Shown: piece after piece, positions 1-12,450 of the stretch
Numbering within the stretch: position 1 is the stretch's first letter
Layout: the number at the start of each line of letters is the position of its first letter
Assembly (NCBI GenBank): GCA_013365365.1
Contig: JABVXU010000133.1
Coordinates: forward strand, 1-64,000
Length of the DNA: 64,000 nucleotides
Source of the DNA: Cruorifilaria tuberocauda
Taxonomy: Eukaryota; Nematoda; Chromadorea; Rhabditida; Onchocercidae
Reading direction: 5' to 3'
Made by a program: the position numbers and the translations under genes
Notes under the pieces: model-generated
Told to the model about the DNA's origin: nothing
Seen by the model: the letters and a program-made list of their open reading frames with translations, nothing else
The model's database searches: none

Positions 1-2010
1 CGACGAGAGCGACTTCTCGTAAGAACAGTAAATCACGGCGGTATTTAGAATTGGTAGTACTTAATTAAAAATAAAGATGTGTTTTTATAGCTATTAGATT
101 TATAGTATCATAAATCAAATTGAATAATATTTGCGATATAAAATAAAGAATTTGAATTCTGGATTCTTATTACTCTACACAAAGGCTGGACTAATGTTAA
201 TTAAACGATGATTACGGTTTTTGTCTTGGCCGTTAAAATCGTTAACCGAACGACTTCAGACCAATCCTCAACTGCTTAGTCGATAGGATGAAATGATTAA
301 AGAACAGCTAAAATCTAACATAATTGAAGAATAATTTCCGTCGAAAATCAGGTTGGTGTAATTCATTGTTTGCCTCATCACGAAATATTAACACCAAGTC
401 CATGATAAAATCCAAGATAAAACTCAGAATTGTTTATGATGTTTCGGCTCATATAAAGGGCGTGAAAAGTTTAAATAATGTTTCGTATTGTGCTCCAATG
501 ACGATTTAGTTTACTTGGATTTCGATTTCACTTAGATTTCGATATAATAGTGAATGAAATCGAAAAAGCATCACAAACTCTTTTATACTCTTTTCCTTTG
601 GATGAAAAATATCCAGAAAATAGTGAGTGGTGAAAATTTCAAATAGTTCAATTTGGAGTGATATCGTCATCATTTTTATTATCAGCTATTTTAAATTATC
701 ACTTGGAAACTCATAAAAGTAAAACTACTCTTAAAATAAGGAAAAACTTTTATGTTGATAATATAATACTATCAAGGAACTGGAAAAGCGATCAAAAAAT
801 ATATGAAATAAAATTGAATTTAATGAAGCTTCCATGAATATGAGAGAATTTTCATCAAAATACAAGAAATTCAGTGAAATAATCATGCAGAAATACCTCA
901 AAGAAAATTCATGGAATTAATTCGTATCACATAAGAACTTTAGGAAAAAGGATTGACTAAGATATCCAATTTAGAGTTTTTGACATCTCAGTATGATCCA
1001 AATGGAAGAAAAACATATCTTGGGATGAACCTATAAATAAATAAATAAATAATGATGGCGGATATAAAAAAGTGGCGAAAAATTGGAAAAGAGTTACTTC
1101 GATTCACAGCAACCTTTCAAATAAAATGCAAATTCATGTCTTCAATGATACATCGCAATCAGCACACGCGACAGCAGTATCTTGTACTTACAAGAAATTA
1201 TACATTCTTGGTTTTCGCGAATTCTCGTATCTCTCCAATTAAAGGTATGTTGATAGCTTGTTTAGAATCATGGACAGTATTTATTGTGTAAGAGCTACTC
1301 AATTTGTAATATAACAACTCGAATCCGAAAATGTGCAAACAGCATTATGGTCAGATACTCAATATGCATTACATTGCATTCAAAATTATTCCCGACTATT
1401 ACAAAGCACATACAGAATTGAGTTAAAGAAATAAGGAAAGCAAAAATTCCATATCGAATTACTAGCGAATACAATTCATTTAACACTGCAACCAAGAGAT
1501 TATCACTAATAACTTTAGCAAATTATCATTATGATGGGATGGTCAACATGGCTCAAGGAAGATAAAATTACTTGGTCACAGTGGGAAGTTGAACGTAACT
1601 CTGATGTCCATTCAAGATAGGATTTGTCGATGCAAATCATTTCAGTAAACGGTTAGGATTATTCAGAACGATTGCTTAGATCCTTAAATTCATAAAATTG
1701 ATAAAGAAACAAAAATTACCTTGGATACAGTCTATTTCAATTGAAAAATATCGAATCACAAGCGAAGATTATAATTAGCCGAATTCATTCATTCGACAAA
1801 CATAAAATAATTTGTCCGAAGAAATCATTAAGTGGAACCACTATTACAGTGATAATGAAAAACTATGGGATCAATGGGTGGATTAGAAAATTTTTTTAGA
1901 TGACGTAGCAAATATATAATCATCTCTCGAGGCATGATCGAATAACAGAACTTGACGTGTTAATATATACGCAAACTATTCCTCTCATCCATTTTCAATA
2001 GTCTGTTGTG
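1..2010 (+). mobile_element. Degenerate BEL/Pao LTR retrotransposon pol (relic)
   Basis: Broken pol reading frames on the plus strand match the BEL/Pao order. A region before the reverse transcriptase lies near 225-330. The motif KLRIVYDVSAHIKG near 417 is the start of the BEL reverse transcriptase. [19 protein letters not shown] near 650 and FYVDNI near 748 are reverse transcriptase core motifs, the second holding the catalytic aspartate. PIKGM with a following leucine-rich stretch near 1230 and TALWSD near 1337 mark the linker and RNase H. A pre-integrase segment follows near 1700-1860 and a trace of the integrase N-terminus near 1915-2000. Stops and frame changes interrupt every segment, so it cannot be active. 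No gag and no LTR is visible in the window; the element probably extends past the left edge. It ends just beyond the 3' end of the minus-strand SDR gene. Confidence 0.8.
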
Positions 2011-2160
2011 AGGACGTCCTATCGAAGAAATTTATCGGAATTATTCGTAAAAGCTAATCATTCACATGAATATATTTCATACAGTTTGAACTAACAAGCA
2101 ATGACAGAAGGCACTCAAGTGAGAAATTATTTTACAGAGCGGAATGTGCTTCCCTCAGAT

Positions 2161-4339
2161 TCAGTTACTCTTCCTCACCACTGCTGGTAACGGTGCGTCG
2201 AGAAGATAAAGAACCAACCTCACGACATACTGTTGCATGAATAGCGGAAGCCATGAAGTTGGATAGAAACTGGAAGAATTAGTAGTAGCAAAACCGAAAC
2301 ATTGGATTTTCCAGTTTTTAGTTAAATGAGTGAGGAGCTTAACTAGAAGCATTCATTTTATATCCCTGGATCACACTAATATGATCTGTAAATTCCATTT
2401 ATTCTTATTTTACACGAGTGTGAAACTCACAGAAGTAACGCATCCCAACCAATTATCATAGATAGTTTTGGCCGTCTCGCTACTATAGCTTCGTAATAAG
2501 AATCGATCACCCATGTCGTATTTTTCGATAACATTTTCGATTGAAGATTATTTACAAATATTTTTGCTAAAAAAATGGACAGGTCAGCATAAGTTTTGCG
2601 TCAGAATTTCGGTAAATCTTCTGTACCGTTCTATCTTCACGCACATATTGCGGTTGCAAGTATACGTACATTTTGGTTTCATAAAATTCAACTGCATGTA
2701 TACGTTCGTAAGTTCCTGAACTAGCTGTCAAAAGTCAGAAGGAATACCTTTTTCATCATAATCATGGCCGTATTCATCGCGGAGATCTTCTGATGCTCGG
2801 TGCCAAACTGTATCAATCATGTGTTTTAATCCCCGAGCCTCTTGCATTCCAGTTAAAAAGGAGCCTGGCAATATAGTTATCACTTGTATTCCATACCATC
2901 CAAGTTCATGTCTTCAAGATATTTAGCTATTGAAAATGAGACATACGTTTTCTCAAATATGTACTCAAAAATTCATGTAAAATTTCATGCCTGATAACAT
3001 CGGTGTAAGCTTGGAGAGCGCATTTGGATGAGCTATAAGGGCCATAACCCGGTACAGAAACGAGCGTGGCGCTGCTTGAACACATCACTATTCGGCTTCT
3101 AAGACGTTTTTTGCAAAAGAATGAAGATAATGAATAATGTGAAGATAAATAGATATGAACTTTTGAGATTAATTACACTGATATAAATTCCCGAAAGTTA
3201 TTTTTTGTTTTTTTTTAGAATGACTGAACATGCATGCATCAACAATACTACTACACTTCGGAATTTACTTTCCTACATATTTTCCTTTCACATGCTTTTC
3301 AGTAGTTGCTGCACGACAATGCAGGCATAAATATTAATATAACCTGGACTTTTTCATAAGATCCCGATATGTTTGCGTCACTCTTATTACTCCACATATA
3401 TTCACTTCCCATACTTGTCTATAATCGTCCAAAGTTAAAAAATCGTCGTAAAAGATATTGCCTCGTACCCCGGCGTTATTAACTAATGCATGAAAAACTG
3501 AAAATGAATATATCTTCGATTTAGCTAAACTATTCAACGTTAGAATTCAGTTTTTTAATTCTCGTGTGTGACCTTAGGATTGATCTGCCAAGCAATACCA
3601 ATACAGCATTGCAAGAATTTTGAATTCCTGTACGTCAAATGTTGATTTAGCTATTTCTTGAATATAGAATATATCTTTTAATCATTTTGGACTCATCGAG
3701 AGACAATTTCAACGATTGAGACAATCATAAAGAATGTTTTTTACACAAGCAACCATTTATAGAGGGATGCAAACCGAGATTTTTTTCCTTCAAAACCCTG
3801 TCTACAATTTCCCTAGATTTCCGAACACTCTCGTCATCAGTCACGTCCATTTGAAATGCATACAATCGATCTTGATTGATTGGACCGTAGTCATCTTCTA
3901 GTTCCTTTACACTCTGTAAGTTCATGAAATGAAATACGGAGCACTTACTTGAGTGAAATGAATTAGTGAAGAATTAAATAAAAGTGATTAGTAAATGTTC
4001 AGACAATTTAGGAACATACAATGGCACGACGGCACCCTGCAAAAACTGTTAAACCATTCTGAAGACATCGTTTCACTAAATCTCTGCCAAATCCTGGAAA
4101 TCATTTCAATCACTACTCTCATTCCTTAACGATTTCAAAATCTTTTTCATGAAATATTCCAATGATCGCAACTAACCTTCTGAACCAGTCTTCCTACAAA
4201 AATCCTTACCGTTTCCACATCCGGTGATCAGTACAGCTTTTTTATCAATTTCACTTATCGTCAATTTTCGACCCAACAATCCGTATATAATATGCAGTAG
4301 TGGTATTACGATAAAAAGCGTAACTGCCAGTGAGAACAT
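2161..4339 (-). CDS. Short-chain dehydrogenase/reductase, RDH/17beta-HSD6-like (SDR9C type), copy A
   Basis: Eight exons, read from high to low: 4339-4210, 4093-4020, 3913-3775, 3497-3344, 3098-2991, 2911-2748, 2566-2431, 2269-2161. The chain stays in phase and gives about 337 residues. It opens with a hydrophobic N-terminal anchor (MFSLAVTLFIVIPLLHIIYG). The NAD(P)-binding motif TGCGNGFG, the NNAG motif (residues 121-124) and the active-site YSSSK follow, so the enzyme should be catalytically competent. The family oxidises or reduces retinoids, steroids and other alcohols at the endoplasmic reticulum membrane; the substrate cannot be read from sequence. Its first seven exon lengths equal those of the plus-strand copy. 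Exon 5 ends AG|GCATGA, a GC donor, because no GT fits the frame. The ATG is preceded by the same short leader (ATTGATAGAAG) as the other copy. Confidence 0.85.
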
Positions 4340-5388
4340 CTTCTATCAATGCCAGGAAAAATCAATCGTCTGAGTTTACAAATTTTCCAAAACAGGTGAA
4401 AATTACAAAGAATCTCAAAAAAATGAAAAATAATCCGATCAGATAGATCTCATATGAAATTGCTTTTGCACTCTTCAAGACCTTTAATTTCAAGGAGAAA
4501 TTGTAAAAAAGTGAGCGATACTCTATTAGAGTCTAATTAGATAAGAAATGTTTGAAAATTATTGCAGGTAACGAAGAAACACAATTTGTTAAGCGAATTT
4601 AAGGAAGCAAATGAACGAATTGAAAACTGGAAATCAACCAATAGTTTTTTCTGTTTTTGCTTCAGCATTAGTTTTGCTCCTTCATCATTTCCTTGATATT
4701 TTTTATATTAATTACTTTCTTTTTGAAGGAGTAGCGATGGTATTTAGAATCGCTATTGAAATTCATAAAATATTTCTGTCAGACCGATAAAGAAGCGAGC
4801 ACTAAGAAATATTTCTCAATGCTTTCCGCAATTGAGCTACCCTTTTTCAATCATTTTCAGTTAAATTTCAAATTTAAATCATTCTATAGTAGTATTAAGG
4901 GAAATGCAGTATTATCGCAAAAATTCGCTGTTTTTTAACACCTTCGAAAAGCAACTTTTTTCTTATCGAAATTAGACGCAAAAGCGATGATAATTTTTTT
5001 ATTGTTGAAATTTCTCATTTTAATAATTGAACGAACTAAACCATCTTATCTAACCCGGATTTGTATCAGAAAGTATTTCTTTCTGTTTTAATCGATGCTA
5101 ATACTGAGGTTTCTGATTTTCAACGAAATATTGCATTTAAGAAAATTTTTGAAACTTTCTCTCATCCGATCAGGTTGTAATTCAGTGCCACTTACTTCTT
5201 GATTACTTTTTATTAGAACATAAGTCTTCTCTGAAATTAAAACGTTCAAGAATGCAAAAGTAATTTCATATTCATTTGTCCATTACATCTGTCTATCAAT
5301 CAAAGATATTTTTCTCATTTATTTTAACATTTTTGCAATTTTATCTGTTCCCGAAAATTTAAAAACTTTTTAGCAGTATTGATAGAAG
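4340..5388. promoter_or_regulatory. Divergent spacer between the two SDR genes with mirrored promoter segments
   Basis: No coding exon is visible. The roughly 150 bp before each ATG are recognisably related in inverted orientation. On the plus side near 5231-5275 and on the minus side near 4450-4495, both contain TGAAATTAAA, then GCAAAAG, then AATTTCATAT in the same order. This shows that the duplication included proximal promoter and 5' UTR. The centre (about 4550-5200) shows nothing I can assign. Confidence 0.55.
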
Positions 5389-8095
5389 ATGTTTTTAATG
5401 GTACTCGTGCTCTTCATCATAGTACCACTACTGTATATTATATACGGATTGTTGGGTCGAAAATTGACGATAAGTGAAATTGATAAAAAAGCTGTACTGA
5501 TCACCGGATGTGGAAGCGGTGAGATTTGACAGAAACACTTATAGTAGAAAAACGATTTAAAGTATTGATTAAAATGTTAAAAATGATTTCTGTTTGGTGG
5601 TTTAAAAAGTAGGAAATATTCATTTAACAGCTCAGTTGATGATGCAAAAAGAAGAAAAAGATTTCTAGGATTCGGCAGAGATTTAGTAAAACGATGTCTT
5701 CAACATGGATTGACAGTTTTTGCTGGATGCCAGTTTGAAAGTGTAAGCTCCTAATTGGTGTAAAGTTTATTAGTTGTTTTGAAATAATTTATTGAATGTA
5801 AATTAATAATTAATCAGCCATTTTGGATGCCTAGTATCTCTGAACGTTTCAATTATGACAGACGAATGAAGTAGAGCGAAGCTTTAGAAGTAGCTGTTGT
5901 TTTCATAAATGCTTCCGTAAAATCGTTATCAGTGAACCTGATTGCAGAATATAAATGAACTGGAAGAGAGCTACAAATCAATCAGTCAGAGTCAATTATA
6001 TGCATTCCAAATGGATGTGACCGATCACGAGAGCGTTCAGAAGTCCAAAGAAATCGTGAACAGGATTTTAAAGGAAAAGAATCTCGGTTTGCATCTCTCA
6101 TATAAATGATTGTACCAAGAATAAGCGTTTCTTTCTGCTTTTCTTATCTCTCAAGCAATGCAAAATGATCCGTAATAAATTTGATCTTTATGCAGTTGAT
6201 TACAAAATCAATATTCTATTTTATATTCAAGGAATGCTTAAAATAAAATTGACAAATATAATTCAGAGATTTTTCTCTAAGCTGTGTTACTATCGTTTGG
6301 TCGGTTATTAAACATTTCTCATATGAGGAAATTTAAAAAAGTAGAAATCGTTCCAGTAACTTAAAATAATCACGAGTAAAAAAGCTGTCCCCTAATTAAT
6401 CAGCCATTTTGGATGCCTAGTATCTCTGAACGTTTCAATTATGACAGACGAATGAAGTAGGGCAAAGGTTTAGCAGTAGCGGTTGTTTTCATAAATGCTT
6501 CCGTAAAATCGTCATCAGTTGAACCTGATTGCAGAACCTGTCGGCTATGTACTTTTAGGCAAAATGTTCAATAAATTGAAATTCGATGTGAATTCAAAGT
6601 GTTATACGATATTCATTTGATAATTATATAATTGTTAAGAATATTTTATAAAAAGCGAAAAATGGAAAATTTGGAATGTATTATAAATGTAGATGAGATA
6701 GCATTTATAAATCAGACAGTGAAATGAAGAATGATGTATTTGTTTGAGACAATTCTTTTCAGTTCTTCATGCTCTGGTTAATAATGCCGGGATTCAAGGT
6801 CATCTTTTTTACGACGATTTTTTGACTCTGGATGATTATAAAGAAGTATGGGATGTGAATATATATGGCGTAATACGAGTAACGCAAACTTTTCGAGACC
6901 TTATCAAGAAATCCAGGTGATAACAACTTGTACCATCACATATTTAACGAATTATTAAATAACGACTGGGAAATTAAGAATAATTTGCTAGATTAAAATA
7001 TGGATAGGGTTTTCCAACCGTCGCAGTATGTTTGAATTTTCAGTCTTCTCTGCATCCTTTCGGGGAAGTTTATCCGCTTCGAGATATCCAAGCATCGTGA
7101 AGCTTTTTTGAATCCAATCCTTTTGCCTTATGAATCTGTTCCGTTTAGCCATCATTTAATTTTTAGCAAGATTTTACATTACTGATAATTAAGCAAAATC
7201 AAATATTAATTTTGCTTCATTCTTGTAAAAAGTAAATCTTAGAGGTAGAATAGTGATATGCAGTAGTGCTACCACATTGTTTCCTGCTCCAAGCAATGGT
7301 CCTTATTCTTCCTCAAAGTTTGCCGTGCAAGCTTATTGTATCATTATGAGGTAATGAATTACTCACTTTTTTTTAATTTCAATTTGATTTAGTGAACATG
7401 AAAATGATTAAAAATTATTGAAGGCATGAATTGCAACCATATGGTGTAGATGTGGTAGAAATTATACCGGGATCTTTTGAATCTGGAATGCAGAATTCTG
7501 AGAGGTTAATTAAATTAGTGGATAAGATATGGTACCGAGCACCACAAAAATTACGTGATGAATATGGAAAGAATTTTAACGAGAAAGGTATTTTGTGGTG
7601 GTTTTATATAAGCTTGCATATGTTATTTAACTTATTATTGTACACGCTTAACAAATACTGTTGCAATCTATCATGTATTTTAAAATTTTTAGCGAAAAAA
7701 TTTACGAATGAACTGCAACAGAAAATAGTAGAACATGATACGACATGGGTCATCGATGCTTATTATGAATCAATCGTTGCAAAACGGCCAAAACTCTTGT
7801 ATCGAGTTGGCTGGGACGTGCTCTTCTTGTAATCATCCCATTTGTATTGAAACTGAAAAAGTAGAAACGGTCAAGATATAAGTATCAAATTCAGTTATAA
7901 CTCTATCCAGAGACTAAAATTGAATATTTAAGATGATAATTGTTATCTTCTTGCAGTTTCTATCCGTATTCATTCCTTCCATTGCGCTTACAACTTTATA
8001 CCATGAGGTTCTTAATGTACATGAATGGAGCACCGTTACCACTGATAACGACGAAGAATGCATGCTCAGAAAATCCGAAAGGCAAAAAGGACTAA
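5389..8095 (+). CDS. Short-chain dehydrogenase/reductase, RDH/17beta-HSD6-like (SDR9C type), copy B
   Basis: Exons: 5389-5518, 5669-5742, 5948-6086, 6763-6916, 7243-7350, 7424-7587, 7693-7828, 7957-8095; in phase, about 347 residues. Residues 1-22 form a hydrophobic membrane anchor. The cofactor motif TGCGSGFG lies at 39-46, NNAG at 121-124, and the catalytic tyrosine and lysine at 187 and 191 (YSSSK). The family consists of membrane-bound dehydrogenases for retinol or hydroxysteroid-like substrates; the true substrate is unknown. The ATG at 5389 follows an acceptor-like TTTTTAG at 5367-5373, a possible spliced-leader site. The third intron uses the donor GTTTGC, as in copy A. The C-terminus after residue 302 differs from copy A and is longer and more basic. 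A duplicated intron segment lies on both sides of exon 3. Confidence 0.87.
5808..5949 (+). repeat. Direct repeat, copy 1 (intron 2 / acceptor of SDR copy B)
   Basis: About 142 bp, nearly identical to 6394-6536, beginning AATTAATCAGCC and ending with the acceptor GATTGCAGAA. In this copy the acceptor leads into exon 3 of the SDR gene. Confidence 0.9.
6394..6536 (+). repeat. Direct repeat, copy 2 (inside intron 3 of SDR copy B)
   Basis: Second copy of the 142 bp segment at 5808-5949, differing at roughly ten positions clustered in two places. It retains the GATTGCAG acceptor, but the sequence after it does not encode exon 3, so it is a decoy acceptor inside the intron. Confidence 0.9.
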
Positions 8096-9589
8096 AATTG
8101 TTGGCAATCTTAAAAAGATTGAATAGCCTATGAAGACTATTACATCACATATATAATTTTCTGAATTTCAGGAATTTTGATTTTATCAATTTTGATATGA
8201 AATATACTCATTTTCAATACTAAAATAAACGTATGGAATAGAATGTATTCATATTCATGTCTTAAGAAAACAAAATGAAATGGATGATATGCGAAAAGCA
8301 ATTAAAAGCAGTGTTTATAAAATCTAAATAATATGAGCAATTACTGTTTACAAGGAAATGGAGCATCATTTTAAAGCAAGCTTATAATTGTATTTTTCAT
8401 CGAAATGATACTGCAATAAGTTACATTTACATTCTATCCAATCTTCTCAATGATCTTAATAATGAGTCCACCAATGTTTTTTGTATGCTGCTTTTACGTT
8501 ATTTAAAATTATTGAAGAATTAATCTTTCTCACAAGTTCAATGATTGAACATTTTTTTCTATGTCACTGAAATTAATATCTGAATTGGAAGCTATGTGTA
8601 AAAAAGACAAACATCGGTTCGATTGAATTCGAATTCAATTATCAATTAATACATAACGTAGTAATTAATTAAATGCAGATAGCTTATATAATTGGAAGTT
8701 GAAGTGTTGCGTGTGAGGATGATATCGCTCTAGAAAACATTTTAAAATGCCTAGTGTATATCGTATCATAAGCTTCCGGGACATCGATCTGAAATGAATG
8801 TGGATTAGTTAAAAAACTTCCTGTTTAATAATGAATCATTTCCGGTGAATTTCAGCATTACAGAACGTACTGTTAATTTCAATCAGAAGGATATATAATT
8901 GCTACAAAACTTCCATTCGTTGTCATAAAATTCCCAATCACATGATAGAAAATAATCAACCAGTCAGTTATCACTCAACTTCACATTCTTTCCTCAAAAA
9001 CGTATTGTTAGCACTCTCTTAAACAGCCCTACTATTTCCTTGATAAATTTCTTTTCGTATCCATAGACATACTACTATTTTCCAAATTGTTCAAACACTT
9101 TCTCAAATTCTCTATACTTTCCATTTCTCATACATTCTCAATATATTGTTATTGCGAGTCTTAGCTAATTGTACGGTTCTTGGCCTAAAATCAATACTTG
9201 TCGGGCCTGGCATTTTTCTATTTGTGGCCAAATTAGCTCTATTAAGTTAATTTCTGAAATTTAGAAACATTGCGGACATTTTTTGTCTATAGAGTAAGTG
9301 ACGGTGGAAAGGAAATTTTCGATGAAAGTATATCCAATCATCGAAAGGTTTGAGTAAAAATTTTGTTCAGTCACTGATGTTTAAAACACTAAATCAGCAT
9401 AACGGCGATAACTTCACTTAATCGATAATGCATATTGTTGTTTCAATTAAAATGTCATTTTCTGTCGAAAACTTGTGATGAATTAAATTAAGCCATAATG
9501 AATGAATTTCGATCATATGTGCCTTGATTTTTATATTTTTATATTATTTATGTCATTTCCTGCTGTAATTTATTATAGTCAAATCAAAT
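8096..9589. other. Intergenic region between SDR copy B and SPRYD7
   Basis: AT-rich. It contains a polyadenylation signal near its start and, just before 9590, an acceptor-like TTATAG that may receive a spliced leader. I see no coding exon or RNA gene. Confidence 0.6.
8224..8229 (+). terminator. AATAAA polyadenylation signal, SDR copy B
   Basis: AATAAA about 130 bases after the stop at 8095, followed by AT-rich sequence. The position is plausible for a nematode 3' UTR. Confidence 0.5.
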
Positions 9590-11589
9590 ATGTTCGATAG
9601 TTGTTTTCCACCGTTACGAATGTGTCTGGAATGCGTACAAGGACCAAGCTTTTCGGTAACTCATAATCATGCACATTTTCAAAACGAACCACATTCCGTG
9701 CGACTAGACACAGTGTTCATGGGTAAGTGAAGTTTTCTTCGGCATGTTGATCACCAGTAAAAACATCACTTTCATTAATTTTCAGTGTTGGCACCTCAAT
9801 CAACGATCAAATAATATGCAGAATTTAATTATTAGTTTATTATTTAATTATCACTTTCTAAAAGTTACTTCGCCTACAAAATAAGATGATGGAAAATCAT
9901 TATTACGTAAACTAACTATCATCAGTCAAAATCTAATCGATATGTAGTTCGAGTTTTTTCAATAACAAAGGAGTAATAATTAAACTGAAGGTGGTTATTT
10001 CAAAATTTATTCTGGAATTCATAATTTTAATATAGAAAATGATATTTTGAGATGTTATTTCATAATATGTTAACTGGAGCTAATTATCAGTGTTGAATTA
10101 AATGCTTTGATAAAGAATTAGTCAATTTCAACTCGCTGTTTTTTACTTTAATCTCAGATATCTCTAACATTTGATTCTTCGTACTGAAAAAGTGCAGTGT
10201 AAAAAAAAAAATGGAAAATAAAGAATTAAAAAAATCAAAGAAGTGGAAGTTATGAATTGCACCGCCGTGATAAAAAACGACCAGCGAGGATATAGGAGAT
10301 ACAAACATGTTTAAAATAGCCACCTCATACCTTATATAGCTACCTTAGATTTATCTCGCCATTGGCACTTACCTTCGAAACGATGTTAATTTTAGCTATA
10401 TTTTAGAATTTGTAGGTTGCTTAACATTTTAGGTAAGGTTGATAAAGCTGTTTATTGTATGAATCTTAATTTTTCAATCTTATTTTTTCAATCTAGGTGA
10501 CGATGTGGTACTACTGAAAAACGGTCAGCGAATCTGTGGTTCAGGGGCAGCTTTGAGCACAGCTCCAATCGTGCAAAATAAAGCTTACTTTCTAGTTAAT
10601 ATTCAACAGACAGGTACGTTATTTATTTAACATTTGCTTTGTTGCTTAAAATCTGTTTCCATTTCTGTGTTTCCAATTTTACTCGCAGAATCAGTTATTA
10701 TGAAACATTTTCAATAATTTCTTCGATATATTTTTGTTTTGGTTAGGGCTGATTAAAAGTGGAATTTGAATTCATTTTTCATATTTTTCCAAGCATTTAA
10801 TTGAGAGATTGATTTAAAATTTTTGATGCTAGTTTTCTTTCTTTAAGAGCGAGTTCTGACTTAAAAAGGGAAAATAAGTAAATTTTTTAGGAATATGGGG
10901 TATCGGGTTAGCAACGCGATCTGCAGCTTTGAATTCTGTTCCGGTAATTGCTAACTGTTGGGTTTTGAGACAGGATGGACAACTGGTAGCAAATGGTGAA
11001 ATGGTGGGAAAATTAGATGAACCTATCGATGAGGGTGACTGTATTGTAAGACTTTATTTAATTACTCTTGTTTATTGCTTGAAAAACTATATTTCATGTC
11101 AATAACTGTCCTATTCCATGTCATTCTCCTCTCTTGAGAAATAAATTTCAGGGCGTTGCATTTGATCATGTAGAACTCAAATTTTACAAAAATGGTGTAT
11201 TGTTACCACTGTCAATCTCAAATGTTAAAGGACAGGTAATCACTTTTCAATAAAGAGATAATTCTTTTATAATTTGATAAGATTTTCATGGAATGAATGT
11301 TATTTACTAGCTAAAATTATCTGGTGGAATCTATTCTATCCTTATATTTGATGTGTTTTTTCAAATCGGTCAGCTGAATGATCTATCAGTGAAATATCCG
11401 TTGAAAAAGCTTACTCAAGGAATATAGCGATTTCAGTTTTCTCCATTAGACTGAAAATTGCAAGCTTTGCAGGTTTATCCTATTGTTTATGTTGGTGATA
11501 ATGCAATTTTGGATGTTATGTTTCGACTGTTTTCATATAATGCACCGGAAGGATATGAGGAAATCATGCTGGAGCAGACCATTCTTTGA
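9590..11589 (+). CDS. SPRYD7: SPRY domain-containing protein 7 (SPRYD7/CLLD6 homologue)
   Basis: Exons: 9590-9722, 10497-10613, 10891-11045, 11152-11235, 11473-11589; in phase, 201 residues, against about 196 in vertebrate SPRYD7. Almost the whole protein is a single SPRY domain. Recognisable segments are LLKNGQRICGSGAALS, the sheet motif GIWGIGLATRS, the FDHVELKFYKNG loop and VYPIVYVGDNAILD, which match the vertebrate order and spacing. The C-terminal GYEEIMLEQTIL also matches the family tail. SPRY domains bind protein partners; the partner and role of SPRYD7 are not established. The N-terminus (MFDSCFPPLRMCLEC) is cysteine-rich, as in the vertebrate protein. The start is the first ATG in the exon and lies a few bases after a TTATAG acceptor-like site. 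Confidence 0.93.
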
Positions 11590-12450
11590 AAGGAATATTG
11601 CATATGGTTTTGGTTCCTTTCGCATGGTATATATGATTGCAGAAAAACAAATAATTTTAATTTAGAATTTATGATTCTAAATTAATTCTAGGAGATCCAC
11701 GACCATAAAAGATCCTAATTTCTAATTTCACTGATTAACTTGTTTTATATAAATTTTTTTCCCATGCTTTCCAACATTGTGCTTGTACTTATAATGGCAT
11801 TTCTATTTATAAATTTACTAATCGCTTATATTTGTTAGCTTAAGAGCTTTAAGCTATATTATTTGAACGAAAAGCATGAATTTTAAGTTTTCATTGTTCA
11901 TTTATGTTTGTTTCTCTAATTGTATCACTTCTTCCTATTAATCTTTAATTGAAATCAACTGTCAAGTTTCTTAATGATATCGCTGCTGTTTGATCTTAAT
12001 TTTGCCGAGATTGATGTGATTATTCGTCTCTGGAAAAATGAGACTTGATAATTCAAATCAGTTGCTTCTAAATTTTGCCAGTACTGATATCGGAAATTAG
12101 TGATATGTGTGTTGTAAACGCCTTGTAAATACGATTTGATACTAAATTTTGCATAGATTTCGTTTTTCTTATTGGTGACTTTTTTTCCGTGTTACATATG
12201 TATATTTTATTTTATTTATACATATGTACATTTTACTTATTTATTTATTATTGATACTTTTTTTGCGAAGTAAATTCCTAATTTCCGTTCTGTTTTCACT
12301 TCATCATTACGGTTCCCCTCCTTATATTCCGACTTTCATCATAATGCAACTGAACATAATTGTGTGACTGTGAGCAAATAATTACATGATACTTTATTGT
12401 TGTGGGAATGAGACGTATTTTATGTGTAGTGTGAACTGGGTGTTAAAATA
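11590..12450. other. Intergenic region between SPRYD7 and IDH beta
   Basis: AT-rich, with runs of TTTATT and ACATATGTA near 12180-12240. No coding exon or RNA gene recognised. The IDH beta promoter should lie at its right end. Confidence 0.5.

Noticed and set aside
7931..8133. Reading frame through the last SDR exon giving a longer acidic tail ending at 8133
   Set aside because: The frame set by exon 7 (phase 2) is different, and copy A supports that other frame, which stops at 8095.
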